Shown here piece by piece: positions 10,022 through 20,361 of a stretch of DNA of 36,097 nucleotides (positions within the stretch are counted from its first letter, which is position 1; every line of letters begins with the position of its first letter). The stretch spans positions 1 to 36,097 of the forward strand of contig JANYKZ010000059.1 in the NCBI GenBank assembly GCA_025361505.1, written 5' to 3'. Position numbers and translations under genes: made by a program. The notes beneath the pieces were generated by a model. That model did no database searches. It worked only from the letters and a program-made list of their open reading frames with translations, and was not told the DNA's origin. The stretch is from Coriobacteriia bacterium (GTDB lineage Bacteria; Actinomycetota; Coriobacteriia; Anaerosomatales; PALSA-660).

Positions 10022-11386
10022 TCAGCCGGCCAGCGAGCGGACGATGTCGGACTTGCTGATGATCCCGATGAGCTTGTCGCCCTCGATGACGGGGATCCGG
10101 GCTACGTCGCGCTCCATGATCAGCGTGGCCACATCGGAGACGAGCGCCTCCGGCGAGACGGTCACCGGATCGGGCGTCATGACGTCCGCGACGCTGGCGG
10201 CCACCGCCTTGCGCAGGGCGGACTCGTAGCGGTCTGTCGACCCGGGAGCGAAGACGTAGCCGCCGAGCAGGCTCAGGTACGTGGGGAAGTGGACCTTCAC
10301 GTCCTGCATGATCAGATCGCTCTCGGTCACGAGCCCGACCAGCCTGTCTCCCTCGACCACCGGCAGCGAGCCGATGTGCTTCTCGGTCATGAGGTGCGCG
10401 GCGTCGGTGACCGTCATATCCGTCCCGACAGTGACGGGATCGGGGGTCATGATGTCGCGCGCGGTGAGTTCGGTCATCGGGCGTCCCTCCATCGTGGGTC
10501 GGGCCCCGGCCGCGAGCAGCGGGCGGAAGGCCTCGGGAAGATATGCAACCACATCCTCGGCGGTACAACAAACCGCGGTGAGCGCGTCGGCCGCGGCGGC
10601 GCCCGCGGAGCCGTGCAGATATGCGCCCAGTGCCGCGGCCTCGAGGGCGGGGGTTCCCTGGGCAAGCAGCGTCCCGATGATGCCGGACAGGACGTCGCCG
10701 GTCCCCAGAGTCGCCAGCTCCGGCCCGCCGGTCGGGTTCACGACGATGCGGCCGCCCCCCGCCACGAGCGTCCCGGGACCCTTGAGCACGACGGTAGCGC
10801 GACCGACCGCGAGCGAGCGCGCGGCGCCGTCGCGGTCCGCGTCGACCTCGGCACGGCTGATGCCGAGAAGGCGCGCGGCTTCGCCAGCGTGCGGCGTGAG
10901 CACCGTGGGGGCGGAACGGGCTGCGACGAGGGACAGGTCCGATCCCAGCGCGTGGAGCGCGTCGGCGTCGATGAGCAGCGGGAGCGTCACGCGGGCGACC
11001 AGCTCTCGGACGGCTTCCGCGGTCGCTCGGCCGCGCCCCAGGCCCGGCCCGAGCACGACCGCGTCGGCCGATCCGGCGGCCGTGAGCACGGCCTCGACGG
11101 CGTCGGATGCGAAGACACCGGACGCGTCCGCCCGCACGGCCAGCTTCACGGGAGCGGTGAGTTTGATCTCCACGACCGACAGCGACGGTTCGGGGACCGC
11201 GACCGTGACGTACCCCGCGCCCGCACGAAGCGCGGCGGTGGCGGCGAGGCACACCGCTCCGGTCAGCCCCGGGGCTCCTCCCACGATCAACACGCGGCCT
11301 CGGGTCGCCTTGTGGTCCGACTCGCGGGGCGGCCGGACGAGCCGCGCGTACTCGGACGCGTTCCAGGACTCGCGCTGTCCGCTCAC
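10022..11386 (-). CDS. ADP/ATP-dependent NAD(P)H-hydrate dehydratase (NnrD domain) fused to a C-terminal tandem CBS domain pair
   Basis: RGRVLIVGGAPGLTGAVCLAATAALRAGAGYVTVAVP, LLIDADALHALG, VLTPHAGEAARLL, LKGPGTLV and GGPELATLGTGDVLSGIIG (carbohydrate-kinase-like dehydratase), then ARDIMTPDPVTVGTDMTVTDAAHLMTEKHIGSLPVVEGDRLVGLVTESDL and a second CBS motif. Confidence 0.92.
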   Translation of the reverse strand: MSGQRESWNASEYARLVRPPRESDHKATRGRVLIVGGAPGLTGAVCLAATAALRAGAGYVTVAVPEPSLSVVEIKLTAPVKLAVRADASGVFASDAVEAVLTAAGSADAVVLGPGLGRGRATAEAVRELVARVTLPLLIDADALHALGSDLSLVAARSAPTVLTPHAGEAARLLGISRAEVDADRDGAARSLAVGRATVVLKGPGTLVAGGGRIVVNPTGGPELATLGTGDVLSGIIGTLLAQGTPALEAAALGAYLHGSAGAAAADALTAVCCTAEDVVAYLPEAFRPLLAAGARPTMEGRPMTELTARDIMTPDPVTVGTDMTVTDAAHLMTEKHIGSLPVVEGDRLVGLVTESDLIMQDVKVHFPTYLSLLGGYVFAPGSTDRYESALRKAVAASVADVMTPDPVTVSPEALVSDVATLIMERDVARIPVIEGDKLIGIISKSDIVRSLAG

Positions 11387-11419
11387 CCGTCCCCCTCCTT
11401 CGCGCCTCTCGCCCGCATC

Positions 11420-11896
11420 CTAGGAGGACGCCGGCGGCTCCAGATCGTCGAGCAGGGACTTCGCGTCCCTGAACACCCCGGCTCGCCGTTTCGCCGCTTC
11501 GCGCGCCTCGTCGGGCTCGGGCTCCCGCGTGATCGCGACCGCCGAGGCGACCGCCGTGGTGTGCGTGTAGGAGAGCGACAGGTGCAACTCCCGGACGCCG
11601 ATCTCCTCGGCCACCTCCGCGGCCCGTCCGCTCAGGCGCGGGGTCGGACGTCCGCCGGCGTCGCGCACGACCTCGACGTCTGTGAACTTCATGCCCGCAA
11701 AGCCCGTTCCCAGCGCCTTGAGCACCGCCTCCTTGGCGGCGAACCGCAGCGCATAGTGGATCTCCGGGCGATTGCGCTTGTCACAGTAGGCGCGCTCGGC
11801 CTCCGAGAACAGGCGCTCCTTCATCCGCGGATGGCGCGCCAGCGCCGTCGCCATCCGGTCGATCTCGACGATGTCGACCCCGAGCCCGGTGATCAT
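11420..11896 (-). CDS. acpS: Holo-[acyl-carrier-protein] synthase
   Basis: MITGLGVDIVEIDRM, RFAAKEAVLKALGTGF, LSLSYTHTTAVASAV. Confidence 0.95.
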   Translation of the reverse strand: MITGLGVDIVEIDRMATALARHPRMKERLFSEAERAYCDKRNRPEIHYALRFAAKEAVLKALGTGFAGMKFTDVEVVRDAGGRPTPRLSGRAAEVAEEIGVRELHLSLSYTHTTAVASAVAITREPEPDEAREAAKRRAGVFRDAKSLLDDLEPPASS

Positions 11897-13726
<1,830 letters not shown>

Positions 13727-13840
13727 GTTCTCGACCTCCGGGTCGCTGGGTTGTGGTCAGGAGGACCCTCTACGACTGTGCGCGGGCGCAGCAGCCGCCG
13801 GCGCATCGAGGGTGCGTGCGCATCGCGCACAGGGTCCTTC

Positions 13841-13994
13841 AGGGTCCGCACCGTTTTGTCTCCGTGGTCGCCCGCGGGCTTTGTCGGTGCGGTCACGACA
13901 CCTCGATGAGATGCCGGGGAGCCATCCGCCGAATTTTTCGATGAGCTCCCGCCTCGTCGACTGCCATGTTCAGGTGCAGGCAGTCCCGGCGCTT
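13841..13994 (-). ncRNA. glmS glucosamine-6-phosphate-activated self-cleaving ribozyme
   Basis: Minus-strand RNA reads A|GCGCCGG GACTGCC...GGCAGTC GACGAGG CGGGAGCTCATCGAAAAATTCGGCGGATGGCTCCCC..., matching the conserved glmS ribozyme core (GCGCC at the cleavage site, GACGAGG, AUCGA/UUCGGCGGAUG, CUCCC). Pairings found by eye: GACTGCC/GGCAGTC, GGGAGC/GCTCCC, hairpin GGCATC..GAGGTGTC whose TCATC loop can pair with GGATG, and CCGCACCG (13885-13892)/CGGTGCGG (13846-13853). Located directly upstream of glmS. Confidence 0.94.
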
Positions 13995-14143
13995 CGGTGG
14001 TGCGGTGTCAGATGCCGACGGCCCCTCCCTCCCGCCACCGGTGAGCGGTCCTCGGACCCGGTGACTACGTGGAGAATCGTAGCACCCGTCGGGTGTCGTG
14101 TTCGGTCACGGTTCGTTGACGGCTCGCGCAAGCGGACGGTGGC

Positions 14144-15478
14144 TCAGCCGAGTTCGTGTTCGACGACCGCGACGAGCCTGTCGACGCTGGCCTGCGCGAC
14201 GTCCGGGTCGGAAGCCTCGACCATGACCCGGACGAGCGGCTCGGTGCCGCTCGAGCGCACGAGCACGCGCCCGCTCACTCCGAGGAGCTCCTCCTCGGCC
14301 GCGATCGCGGACGCGAGGGCGGCGCTGGTCGCGACGCGGCCCTTGTCGGCCACCCGCACGTTCACCAGGACCTGCGGATAGCGCTTCATGATCGATGCCA
14401 GCTCCGAGAGGGACTTGCCCATGACACGCATCACGCGGGCCAGCTGCAAGGCTGTCAGAAGACCGTCGCCCGTCGTGGTGTGCTCCATGAAGATCACGTG
14501 GCCCGACTGCTCTCCTCCCAGCATGGCTCCCATCGAGCGCATCTGGTCGAGCACGTAGCGGTCCCCGACCTTGGTCTTGATCACGCGGATGCCGATACCG
14601 CGCATCGCGACGTCGAAGCCCAGGTTGGTCATCACCGTTCCGACGACGGTGTCGTAGGGAAGCCGGGACTCGCGCTTCAGTTGCGCCGCGACGATGGCCA
14701 TCATCTGATCCCCGTCGATCTCGGCGCCCGCCTCGTCGACCGCGAGCACGCGGTCCGCGTCGCCGTCGTGCGCGATGCCGAGGTCGGCCCCCGACGAGCG
14801 GACCAGCTCGACGAGCGGATCGAGGTGCGTCGACCCGCAGGCCGCGTTGATGTCCATGCCGTTCCAGTCGCAGTTGATCGCGACCACCTTGGCTCCCAGA
14901 CGCTCGAGGGCGATCTGACTCGTCCGCGCGGCCGCCCCATGCCCGCAGTCGAGAGCGATCTTCAGACCGTCCAGCCGCTCGGGGACCGTCGCGACCGCGT
15001 GCGCGACGTAGCGTTCGATCGCGTCCTCGATCGGGTGCGCCACGCCGACGCGCGCGCCGGTCGGGCGAACGGGGCGGTCGCCGGAGGTCACGTGCGACTC
15101 GATCCGGTCCTCGAGCTCGTCGGGGAGCTTGAACCCATCGCGGCTGAAGAACTTGATGCCGTTGTACTCGGCGGGGTTGTGCGAAGCGGAGATGACGACC
15201 CCGCCGTCGGCGCCCAGTTCGCGTGTCAGGAACGCGACCGCGGGCGTCGGGACGATCCCGGCGAGCAGCGCGTCACAGCCCGCGGAACAGATTCCGGCGA
15301 CCAGCGCCGCCTCGAGCATGTCGCCGCTGATCCTGGTGTCCTTGCCCACGACGATGGAGCCGCGACGGCCGTCCGCAAGGAAGGCGCCGGCGGCCTCGCC
15401 GAGACGGAATGCGAGTTCGGGAGTGAGCTCGGAGTTCGCGATGCCGCGGACCCCGTCGGTTCCGAAGAGACGGGACAT
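14144..15478 (-). CDS. glmM: Phosphoglucosamine mutase
   Basis: MSRLFGTDGVRGIAN, active-site VVISASHNPAEYNGIKFF, DGDADRVLAVD, VRSSGTEPLVRVMVE. Confidence 0.97.
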   Translation of the reverse strand: MSRLFGTDGVRGIANSELTPELAFRLGEAAGAFLADGRRGSIVVGKDTRISGDMLEAALVAGICSAGCDALLAGIVPTPAVAFLTRELGADGGVVISASHNPAEYNGIKFFSRDGFKLPDELEDRIESHVTSGDRPVRPTGARVGVAHPIEDAIERYVAHAVATVPERLDGLKIALDCGHGAAARTSQIALERLGAKVVAINCDWNGMDINAACGSTHLDPLVELVRSSGADLGIAHDGDADRVLAVDEAGAEIDGDQMMAIVAAQLKRESRLPYDTVVGTVMTNLGFDVAMRGIGIRVIKTKVGDRYVLDQMRSMGAMLGGEQSGHVIFMEHTTTGDGLLTALQLARVMRVMGKSLSELASIMKRYPQVLVNVRVADKGRVATSAALASAIAAEEELLGVSGRVLVRSSGTEPLVRVMVEASDPDVAQASVDRLVAVVEHELG

Positions 15479-15562
15479 GGATGCGTCCTTGTCGTCCAAG
15501 GGCGCTCGCCTCGTGCGGCGCGCCCGGCTGGTCCCCTATGGGCAGATGATACCGCTCACACA

Positions 15563-15600
15563 GAGACCCGCCGCTTCGGTCGACGAAGGCGGCGGGTCTC
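15563..15600 (-). terminator. Hairpin downstream of rpsI, candidate terminator
   Basis: GAGACCCGCCGC/GCGGCGGGTCTC perfect 12 bp arms, extended by TTCG/CGAA with one bulged base; 25 nt after the rpsI stop. Confidence 0.65.
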
Positions 15601-15624
15601 GTAAGGTGCGTGCGGAGCGATCGG

Positions 15625-16020
15625 CTAGCGCTTGCTGAACTGCGGCTTCTTGCGCGCCTTCTTCAGTCCGTACTTCTTGCGCTCGACCATGCGCGGGTCG
15701 CGGCGCAGAAGGCCTTCCTTCTTGAGGTCGGCGCGGTAGTCGTCGCCGGCCTCCAGCAGCGCACGGGAGATGCCGTGGCGCAGCGCGCCGGCCTGGCCCG
15801 AGAGGCCGCCGCCGTGGAGCTTGGCGATGACGTCGAACTTGCCGACGGTGTCGGTCACCTTGAACGGCGACTCGATGAGGGTCATGAGTACGGCGCGGCC
15901 GAAGTAGCCCGCGGCCTCACGGCCATTGACGGTGATGGTTCCGGTGCCGGGCATCAGGCGCACGCGCGCGACCGAGGTCTTGCGGCGTCCGGTGCCGAGG
16001 TAGACAGCCTTATCGGTCAT
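15625..16020 (-). CDS. rpsI: 30S ribosomal protein S9
   Basis: [21 protein letters not shown] ... [17 protein letters not shown]. Confidence 0.98.
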   Translation of the reverse strand: MTDKAVYLGTGRRKTSVARVRLMPGTGTITVNGREAAGYFGRAVLMTLIESPFKVTDTVGKFDVIAKLHGGGLSGQAGALRHGISRALLEAGDDYRADLKKEGLLRRDPRMVERKKYGLKKARKKPQFSKR

Positions 16021-16026
16021 CGGTGC

Positions 16027-16461
16027 CTAACCTTCCAGCGTGATCTGACGGGGCTTCTGAGCCTGGTTCTTGTGCTCCGGACCTGCGTACACCTTGAGCT
16101 TCATGCCCATGGCGCGGCCGAGCGTGTTCTTCGGAAGCATGCCCTTCACGGCGTGCTCCAAGACGCGCTCCGGATGCTTCGCCAACTGGTCTCCGAGGGA
16201 GATCTCCTTGAGACCTCCGGGGAAGCCGGTGTGGCGGAAGTACTTCTTGTCCGTGAGCTTCTTGCCGGTGACCTTGATCTTCGAGGCGTTCACGACGATC
16301 ACGAAGTCACCGACGTCCACATGCGCGGTGTACTGCGGCTTGCGCTTGCCCTTGAGGATCTGGGCGATCTCGCTTGCGAGCCGGCCGAGCGTCATGTCGG
16401 TGGCGTCGACCAGCAACCATTCGCGCTCGACTTCACCGACCTTGGCGTGGTACGTCTTCAC
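16027..16461 (-). CDS. rplM: 50S ribosomal protein L13
   Basis: [39 protein letters not shown]. Confidence 0.98.
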   Translation of the reverse strand: MKTYHAKVGEVEREWLLVDATDMTLGRLASEIAQILKGKRKPQYTAHVDVGDFVIVVNASKIKVTGKKLTDKKYFRHTGFPGGLKEISLGDQLAKHPERVLEHAVKGMLPKNTLGRAMGMKLKVYAGPEHKNQAQKPRQITLEG

Positions 16462-16541
16462 TCGTTCTCCTCAACACTTGCGCGTGATTCGCGATTGGTG
16501 CGTTCCATGAGTTTACGGGGCTCTGCGGAACGAACCCTCAC

Positions 16542-16570
16542 AGTCTGCCACGCGGGACCGTGCTCGTCAA
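16542..16570 (-). promoter_or_regulatory. Candidate sigma70-type promoter for rplM-rpsI
   Basis: Minus strand TTGACG - 17 nt - CAGACT; good -35 box, weak -10 box. Confidence 0.4.
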
Positions 16571-16615
16571 CGAAACAAACGCTACCGGGCGTGTCCACTC
16601 ATCTCCGGCCGCGCG

Positions 16616-17395
16616 TCACAGCCAGCAGTCATCGGGGTACGTCACGTTCCAGAGCGTGAGCCCATGGGGCGGCGCCGTGATCCCCGCGGCGCCGCGGTGC
16701 CGGGCCGCGAGCGCCTCCGCCATCCACTCCGGGGTGCGCTTGCCCTTCCCCACCTCGACCAGCGACCCGACGACGATGCGCACCATGGAGTGCAGGAAGC
16801 TGCGCCCGGTGATCCGCACGACCACGCAGTGTTCCCCGAGTTCGCACGCGGGGCTGATCTCGATCGTCTCGATCGCGCGCACCGTCCTCTGCCCCTCCGC
16901 GCTCGGACCCACGCAGAAGGAGCGAAAATCGTGCTCGCCCACCAGATACGCGGCGCCCTCTCTCATCGCGTGGAGGTCGAGCGTCTTCTTCGTCCACCAC
17001 GCCCGGTCGCGCAGGGCGAGGGGCGGAGTCGGCCCGGGAACGAGGAAGTAGCGGTACTCGCGCAGCACCGCGTCGTGGCGGGCCGAGAACCGCTCGCCGG
17101 CCGAGCTCACGCCGGTGACGACGATCTCCGGACCGGCGAGCGCGCTCAACGCGCGGTGCAGGTACGCCGCGTTGGGATCGCCGGGGGCGGAGGGGAAGCT
17201 CACGACCTGCCCGAGCGCGTGGACCCCGGCATCGGTCCTCCCGGCGACCACGGTCAGGATCTCGCGCCCTGTCACCCGGCGAAGGGCGGCTTCCAGCGTG
17301 CCCTGCACGGTGGCGAGCCCCGGCTGTCGCGCGAAACCGTGGAACGCCGCCCCGTCGTACGAGACGATCAAGACGGTGGTCCGCCACGCGCTCAC
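16616..17395 (-). CDS. truA: tRNA pseudouridine(38-40) synthase TruA
   Basis: VSYDGAAFHGFARQPGLATVQGTLEAAL, catalytic VAGRTDAGVHALGQV. GTG start overlaps the ecfT stop (GTGA). Confidence 0.95.
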   Translation of the reverse strand: MSAWRTTVLIVSYDGAAFHGFARQPGLATVQGTLEAALRRVTGREILTVVAGRTDAGVHALGQVVSFPSAPGDPNAAYLHRALSALAGPEIVVTGVSSAGERFSARHDAVLREYRYFLVPGPTPPLALRDRAWWTKKTLDLHAMREGAAYLVGEHDFRSFCVGPSAEGQRTVRAIETIEISPACELGEHCVVVRITGRSFLHSMVRIVVGSLVEVGKGKRTPEWMAEALAARHRGAAGITAPPHGLTLWNVTYPDDCWL

Positions 17396-18186
17396 AGGAG
17401 CACCCCCACGGCGATGACCACTCCGCCCGAGACGAGCATGGCGACCCAATCGGCGGTCCCCATCCGCGACTCCACGAGGCGCGTCCGGCCCTCGCTGCCG
17501 CGATAGCAGCGCGCTTCCATCGCGGTGGCGAGCGCGTCGGCCCTGCGGAAGAGTTGAAAGAACAGCGGGACGAGGACCGGCGCGTAGGCGCGCGCCCTCG
17601 CGATCGGGCCTCCGGCATCGAACGAGGCTCCGCGGGCCTGCTGCGCGGTCATGATCTGTTCCGCCTCCTCCGCCGTGGTCGGTATGAACCTGAGGGCTAT
17701 CGTCAGCGTCATCGCGAGGTCGCCCACCGGGACCCGTACCCGCTTCAAAGGCGCGAGGACCCGCTCTATCCCGCCGGCGAGTTGTACCGGACTCGTGGTC
17801 AGCGTCAACAGCGACGTCCCGGTCACGAGGAGCAGTATCCGCGCGGCGAAGAACAGTCCCATCCGCAGCCCCGCACCGTCGATGGCCAGCGGCCCGAGGC
17901 GCACGAGCGCCTCCGTCGGCTGCCAGCGCACCATGTTGAACACGATCGTGACGACCATGATGAAGCCGACCGCCCTCAGGCCGCGAGCGACCGCTCGAAC
18001 CGGCACGCGCGAGATGGCGATCGCCGCGGCCACCACGGCGCCGAGTGCGGCGAGTCCCGCGAACCCGCGGACAACGAAAAGCGCCACGGTGAACGCCGCC
18101 ACGACGCCGATCTTGGCGGCGGCGTCGAGCCGGTGCACGGACGAGTCGCCCGGCACGTACTGCCCGATCCCGCTCATGCGGCTCAC
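17392..18186 (-). CDS. ecfT: ECF transporter transmembrane component EcfT
   Basis: Multi-TM; QQARGASFD and EARCYRG coupling-helix ARG-type motifs. Start GTG 18186 (GTGA overlap with ecfA2) or ATG 18177. Confidence 0.9.
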   Translation of the reverse strand: MSRMSGIGQYVPGDSSVHRLDAAAKIGVVAAFTVALFVVRGFAGLAALGAVVAAAIAISRVPVRAVARGLRAVGFIMVVTIVFNMVRWQPTEALVRLGPLAIDGAGLRMGLFFAARILLLVTGTSLLTLTTSPVQLAGGIERVLAPLKRVRVPVGDLAMTLTIALRFIPTTAEEAEQIMTAQQARGASFDAGGPIARARAYAPVLVPLFFQLFRRADALATAMEARCYRGSEGRTRLVESRMGTADWVAMLVSGGVVIAVGVLL

Positions 18187-19037
18187 GAGCGGGCACCTCC
18201 CGACGAGAGCCCCTCCGCGATGAGAGCAGCCGCACGGTCGATGTCGAGGGTCAGCGTCCCCGGGGCCAGCAGCCCTCGCTCGCGGGCGAGCATGAGCGCC
18301 CGAGGCACCTCGGGCGGGTCGACATCCCCCGCCTCGCTGAGGCGCGGCAGCGCCTCCAGGAGTGCGGGCACGTCGCCGTCGAACACGGGGCGCCCCGCGC
18401 GAAGCACGAGGACGCGGTCGGCGCTGTCCAGGAACATTTCCGCGTCGTGGGTCACGACCAGCACGCCCGCTCCCGCGCGGGCGGACTCGATGGCCTCGCA
18501 CACGGACCGGCGTCCCTCCGCGTCGAGGCCCGCCGTCGGCTCGTCGAGCAACAGGTAGCGCGGATGCATGGCCAGCACGCCGGCGAACGCCGCGCGGCGC
18601 GCCTCTCCTCCGGACAGCGACCACGGCTCGCGGGGACCGAACGTCACCGGGTCCAGCCCCACGGCGCTGAGCGCGTCCCGAGCGTCCTCAAGCGCCTCGT
18701 CCGGTGTGCGGCCGAGGTTGCGCGGCCCGAAGGCGCAGTCCTCCGCGACGCTGAGCGAGAAGAACTGCGACTCGGGGCGCTGGAACAGGAGGCCCACGGC
18801 TCCCCTCGCCGATCCCCGTCCGCTCGCGGGGAGTCCGTCGATCTCGACGCGTCCACGGGAGACGGACAGCAGACCGGCGGCGGCGCGCAGAAGGGTCGTC
18901 TTGCCCGAGCCCGTGGGCCCGAGGACGACGACGAGGTCCCCCCGCGAGAGGGTGAGCGACACGGCGTCCAGAGCCACGGCAGCCAGTGCCGTGCCTGTCG
19001 CGTACTCGCAGACGATGTCGTCCAGGATCAGCGCCAC
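18183..19037 (-). CDS. ecfA2: ECF transporter ATP-binding protein EcfA2
   Basis: Walker A GPTGSGKTTLL, signature LSGGEARRAAFA, Walker B YLLLDEPTAGLD, FQRPESQFFSLSVAEDCAFGP. Confidence 0.92.
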   Translation of the reverse strand: MALILDDIVCEYATGTALAAVALDAVSLTLSRGDLVVVLGPTGSGKTTLLRAAAGLLSVSRGRVEIDGLPASGRGSARGAVGLLFQRPESQFFSLSVAEDCAFGPRNLGRTPDEALEDARDALSAVGLDPVTFGPREPWSLSGGEARRAAFAGVLAMHPRYLLLDEPTAGLDAEGRRSVCEAIESARAGAGVLVVTHDAEMFLDSADRVLVLRAGRPVFDGDVPALLEALPRLSEAGDVDPPEVPRALMLARERGLLAPGTLTLDIDRAAALIAEGLSSGGARS

Positions 19038-19843
19038 AGCGACGCCACCAGGCTCTCAGCGTCGGCCGCGGACAAGGGGACGTCGAGCCCGCGTTCCCTG
19101 AGTGCTGCGGCCAATCGGGCGGCGGGCGAGAGCGCCAGCCCGAGCAGTGCCATCATTCCCGCATCGCCCAGGAGGCCGTCCGGCCCGCCGTCGAACACGA
19201 CCCGACCGGAGTCGAGGCCGATCACGCGGTCGGCGCGAGCGATGCCCGTGATGTCGTGCGAGACGACCAGGACGCCATGGCCCTCCGCGCGAGCGAGCCG
19301 CTCGGTGATCTCCAGGACCGCCCGGCGCCCGGCGGGGTCCAGCATCGCGGTCGGCTCGTCGAACACGAGGTATCGCGGGCGCATCGCGAGCGCACCCGCA
19401 ACGGCCAGGCGCTGCTTCTGGCCCTCGGACAACAGGTGAGGCTCCCTGCGCTCGAGGCCTTGGAGGCCGACGGCCGCGAGCGACGAATCGACCCGGACCC
19501 TGATCTCGGCGCTCGGCACCCCGATGTTCTCGGGACCGAACGCGCAGTCCTCCTCGACGACCGTCCCAACGATCTGGTCGTCCGGGTCCTGGAAGACCAT
19601 GCCCACCATCGACCGGACGTCCCACAGGGACTCAGGAGCGGCGGTATCGATGCCGTCGACCAGCACGCGGCCGGACGTCGGTTCGAGCAACCCGTCACAC
19701 AACCGGGCGAGCGTGGACTTGCCGGACCCGTTCGCGCCGACGACCGCCACCACCTCGCCTGCCTCGAGCGTCACGCAGACGTCGTCAAGCGCCAACGGCG
19801 CGTCGGCGCGGTAGCGGAAGCTGACGGACTCGAAGCGAATCAC
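19028..19843 (-). CDS. ecfA1: ECF transporter ATP-binding protein EcfA1
   Basis: Walker A GANGSGKSTLARL, FQDPDDQIVGTVVEEDCAFGPENIG, signature LSEGQKQRLAVAG, Walker B YLVFDEPTAMLD. Likely GTG start (VIRFESVSFRYRADA). Confidence 0.92.
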   Translation of the reverse strand: MIRFESVSFRYRADAPLALDDVCVTLEAGEVVAVVGANGSGKSTLARLCDGLLEPTSGRVLVDGIDTAAPESLWDVRSMVGMVFQDPDDQIVGTVVEEDCAFGPENIGVPSAEIRVRVDSSLAAVGLQGLERREPHLLSEGQKQRLAVAGALAMRPRYLVFDEPTAMLDPAGRRAVLEITERLARAEGHGVLVVSHDITGIARADRVIGLDSGRVVFDGGPDGLLGDAGMMALLGLALSPAARLAAALRERGLDVPLSAADAESLVASLWR

Positions 19844-19869
19844 GGGCGGGCGGGTCCTTTCAATGCAGC

Positions 19870-19901
19870 GGGAGGGCCGGCGCCTTGCGCGCGGCCCTCC
19901 C
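19870..19901 (-). terminator. Hairpin between rplQ and ecfA1, candidate terminator or attenuator
   Basis: GGGAGGGCCG (19870-19879) and CGGCCCTCCC (19892-19901) perfect 10 bp arms; no U-tract. Confidence 0.55.
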
Positions 19902-19951
19902 GAGATAGTACCGAAGCCTGGCGCGTCGAGTGACACGCCGCTCGCCGTGAC

Positions 19952-20344
19952 CTACTCCACGAGCTCCATGATGACCATCGACGCGTTGTCGCCCTTGCGG
20001 GGACCGAGCTTCAGGATGCGGGTGTAGCCGCCCGGACGCTCGGCGAAACGCGGTGCGATGTCGTGGATCACGCGGTAGGAGACCTCGAGGTCCTGCTTGC
20101 CGGTCGTCGGATTGACCAGCTTCTTCTCGCCACCGAGCGCCGCGATGATCAGCCTGCGGGAGTGGACATCTCCGCGCTTGCCCCAGGTGATGATGCGGTC
20201 CACAAGAGCGCGGACCTCCTTGGCGCGCAGCTCGGTCGTCTTGATGCGCTCGTGCGTGAGCAGCGCCAGAGCGAGACTGCGCAGGATGGCCTTGCCGTGA
20301 GCGGCGTTCGCGCCGATCTGGTGGCCCTTCTTCAGGTGTCGCAT
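19952..20344 (-). CDS. rplQ: 50S ribosomal protein L17
   Basis: MRHLKKGHQIGANAAHGKAILRSLALALLTHERIKTTE. Confidence 0.98.
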   Translation of the reverse strand: MRHLKKGHQIGANAAHGKAILRSLALALLTHERIKTTELRAKEVRALVDRIITWGKRGDVHSRRLIIAALGGEKKLVNPTTGKQDLEVSYRVIHDIAPRFAERPGGYTRILKLGPRKGDNASMVIMELVE

Positions 20345-20361
20345 GTGCTTTGAGTCTCCCT

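Noticed and set aside
10020-11252. N-terminal extension of the 791-aa ORF containing alr
   Set aside because: The first part is Arg/Gly/His-rich out-of-frame translation of nnrD-CBS; true alr begins at the GTG at 10019.
14041-14143. Extended -10-like TGCTACGAT and CACCC/GAC/GGGTG hairpin upstream of the ribozyme
   Set aside because: No matching -35 box and the hairpin stem is only 5 bp; too weak to call a promoter or a glmM terminator.
15535-15562. TATCAT -10-like box upstream of glmM
   Set aside because: No acceptable -35 at 16-18 nt; that region is the rpsI terminator stem.
14156-15604. 482-aa plus-strand ORF opposite glmM
   Set aside because: Shadow ORF of the minus-strand glmM gene.
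17396-18235. N-terminal extension of the 539-aa ORF containing truA
   Set aside because: Out-of-frame reading of ecfT; TruA homology begins at the GTG at 17395.
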